This document shows, in pieces, positions 7,052-7,889 of a DNA stretch of 7,889 bases. The translations under genes and the position numbers were made by a program. The notes under the pieces were generated by a model, which was not told the DNA's origin, searched no databases, and saw only the letters and a list, made by a program, of their open reading frames with translations. The first letter of the stretch is position 1, and each line of letters begins with the position of its first letter. Origin of the DNA: Gammaproteobacteria bacterium (GTDB lineage: Bacteria; Pseudomonadota; Gammaproteobacteria; SZUA-229); contig JAOUQA010000078.1 in NCBI GenBank assembly GCA_029879605.1, forward strand, positions 1-7,889, given 5' to 3'.

Positions 7052-7534
7052 ATGTCAGTGATAGCAGTTTATCCAGGTACATTTGATCCTATAACCAATG
7101 GTCATACTGATCTTGTAGAACGGGCTTCAAAATTATTTGATCGGGTGATTGTTGCTATTGCGGCTAATCCGTCAAAAACACCTTTGTTTGATCTTGATCA
7201 TCGTGTATCTATGGCTAACACGGTGCTGGGTCATTTGCAGAATATTGAAGTCTGTGGTTTTTCAGAGTTACTGGTGGATTTTGCCCGTAGTCATAAGGCG
7301 AATGTGATCTTACGTGGCTTACGAGTAGTTTCTGATTTTGAATATGAAATGCAGCTGGCCAGCATGAATCGGCACCTGGCAGCAGATATAGAAACTCTGT
7401 TTTTAACACCGGCTGAACAGTGTAGTTTTATTTCTTCATCCCTGGTGAAGGAGATTGCCCAGCTTGGTGGCGATGTTTCAGAGTTTGTAGACCAGAGTGT
7501 TGTTAAAGAATTATCAGGTATAATGCGCAGATAA
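7052..7534 (+). CDS. coaD: Phosphopantetheine adenylyltransferase CoaD
   Basis: CoaD transfers AMP from ATP to 4'-phosphopantetheine, giving dephospho-CoA, the penultimate step of coenzyme A synthesis. The 160-residue length is standard. Nucleotidyltransferase motifs are clear: GTFDP (9-13) and TNGH (15-18, with catalytic His18) near the N-terminus, LRGLR (87-91) in the middle, and ISSSLVKE (127-134) near the C-terminus. The start lies two bases after the rsmD stop, with AGGG (7042-7045) six bases upstream, so it is co-transcribed with rsmD. Pairing with rsmD is a common arrangement in bacteria. Confidence 0.97.
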   Translation: MSVIAVYPGTFDPITNGHTDLVERASKLFDRVIVAIAANPSKTPLFDLDHRVSMANTVLGHLQNIEVCGFSELLVDFARSHKANVILRGLRVVSDFEYEMQLASMNRHLAADIETLFLTPAEQCSFISSSLVKEIAQLGGDVSEFVDQSVVKELSGIMRR

Positions 7535-7553
7535 TGAACGCCGGGAGTGATAA

Positions 7554-7802
7554 ATGGCATTAATGATTACCGATGAATGCATCAATTGTGATGTATGCGA
7601 ACCAGAATGTCCTAATGAGGCAATTTCGCCAGGGGACGAGATTTATGAAATAGATCCAAATAAATGTACTGAGTGTATTGGTCATTATGATACGCCCCAG
7701 TGTGTCGAAGTGTGCCCGGTTGACTGTATTCCAAAAGATCCTGATCACGAAGAAAGTGAAGACGATTTGATGGATAAGTACAAGCGCCTGACAGGCGAAT
7801 AA
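7554..7802 (+). CDS. yfhL: 2[4Fe-4S] ferredoxin, YfhL / Allochromatium type
   Basis: This 82-residue electron carrier has two cluster-binding sets. The first is C9, C12, C15 and C19 (CxxCxxCxxxCP). The second is C38, C41, C50 and C54, with the eight-residue insertion between C41 and C50 that marks the Allochromatium vinosum ferredoxin subgroup. A ninth cysteine, C58, follows. The acidic C-terminal tail (about 64-82) is also typical. The group is known for clusters of unusually low and widely separated potentials. The redox partner cannot be read from this window; YfhL-like ferredoxins are widespread in gammaproteobacteria. GGGAG (7543-7547) six bases before the ATG supports the start. It is the last gene of the operon, 19 bases after coaD. 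Confidence 0.95.
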   Translation: MALMITDECINCDVCEPECPNEAISPGDEIYEIDPNKCTECIGHYDTPQCVEVCPVDCIPKDPDHEESEDDLMDKYKRLTGE

Positions 7803-7804
7803 GT

Positions 7805-7827
7805 AAAGCCCCGTCCGGGGCTTTTTT
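7805..7827 (+). terminator. Intrinsic (Rho-independent) terminator of the M16-rsmD-coaD-ferredoxin operon
   Basis: An eight-base-pair stem, AAAGCCCC (7805-7812) with GGGGCTTT (7817-7824), closes a GTCC loop. A run of six T residues (7822-7827) follows directly after the G+C-rich part of the stem. It begins two bases after the ferredoxin stop codon, as expected for the end of the operon. Confidence 0.9.
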
Positions 7828-7858
7828 ATGTTGAGTCCGCATTAGTATAAATCCTGCC

Positions 7859-7889
7859 ATGAATCGATTTCTTATAATTATTTTCCTCA
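7859..7889 (+). CDS. Possible start of a further gene, truncated at the window edge
   Basis: After the terminator, an ATG at 7859 opens a frame of ten codons (Met-Asn-Arg-Phe followed by mostly Leu/Ile) that stays open to the edge. A short basic start followed by hydrophobic residues would suit a signal peptide or membrane anchor. No clear Shine-Dalgarno sequence precedes it. With so few codons this may be chance. Confidence 0.25.
   Translation, partial: MNRFLIIIFL

Noticed and set aside
7215..7860. Minus-strand open frames opposite coaD and the ferredoxin gene
   Set aside because: They overlap fully conserved genes in antisense and have no family features. One runs across the operon terminator.

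Overview
The window reads as an ordinary chromosomal segment of a gammaproteobacterium outside the Enterobacteriaceae, with AT-leaning codon use. The supports are the ftsY-ftsE-ftsX cluster, a neighbouring rsmD-coaD block, and a ferredoxin that closely resembles the Allochromatium vinosum / YfhL type. I see no tRNA or rRNA, no insertion sequence, no CRISPR array and no sign of recent transfer. Genus-level placement is not possible from sequence reading alone.

Left half, minus strand. Transcription runs leftward from about 3605: ftsY (SRP receptor GTPase), then ftsE (ATPase) and ftsX (membrane subunit), which together couple the division ring to cell-wall hydrolysis. The ftsE and ftsX reading frames overlap by 14 bases. 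Downstream, where many gammaproteobacteria carry rpoH, lies a separate leftward gene for a protein with two receiver (REC) domains. It runs off the left edge of the window. It has a good sigma70-type promoter of its own placed almost on top of its start codon.

Centre. A 153-base divergent intergenic region (3606-3758) separates the leftward fts genes from a rightward operon. It holds a weak candidate ftsY promoter and, on the plus strand, a sequence resembling a sigmaE (RpoE) promoter upstream of an exported peptidase.

Right half, plus strand. Five tightly packed genes run rightward: two exported M16 peptidase-family proteins (overlapping by 11 bases), rsmD (16S rRNA guanine-N2 methyltransferase), coaD (phosphopantetheine adenylyltransferase) and a 2[4Fe-4S] ferredoxin. 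A clear intrinsic terminator follows. The two M16 proteins are complementary: the first keeps the zinc motif HxxEH but lacks the Arg/Tyr pair, while the second has the Arg/Tyr pair but no zinc motif. This is the signature of a heterodimeric M16B protease. After the terminator only the first codons of a possible further gene are visible.

I did not find a convincing wholly new system. The points most worth a second look are the M16 pair with its possible envelope-stress promoter, the pseudo-receiver/receiver protein with a near-leaderless start, and an unusual substitution in a conserved FtsY motif.
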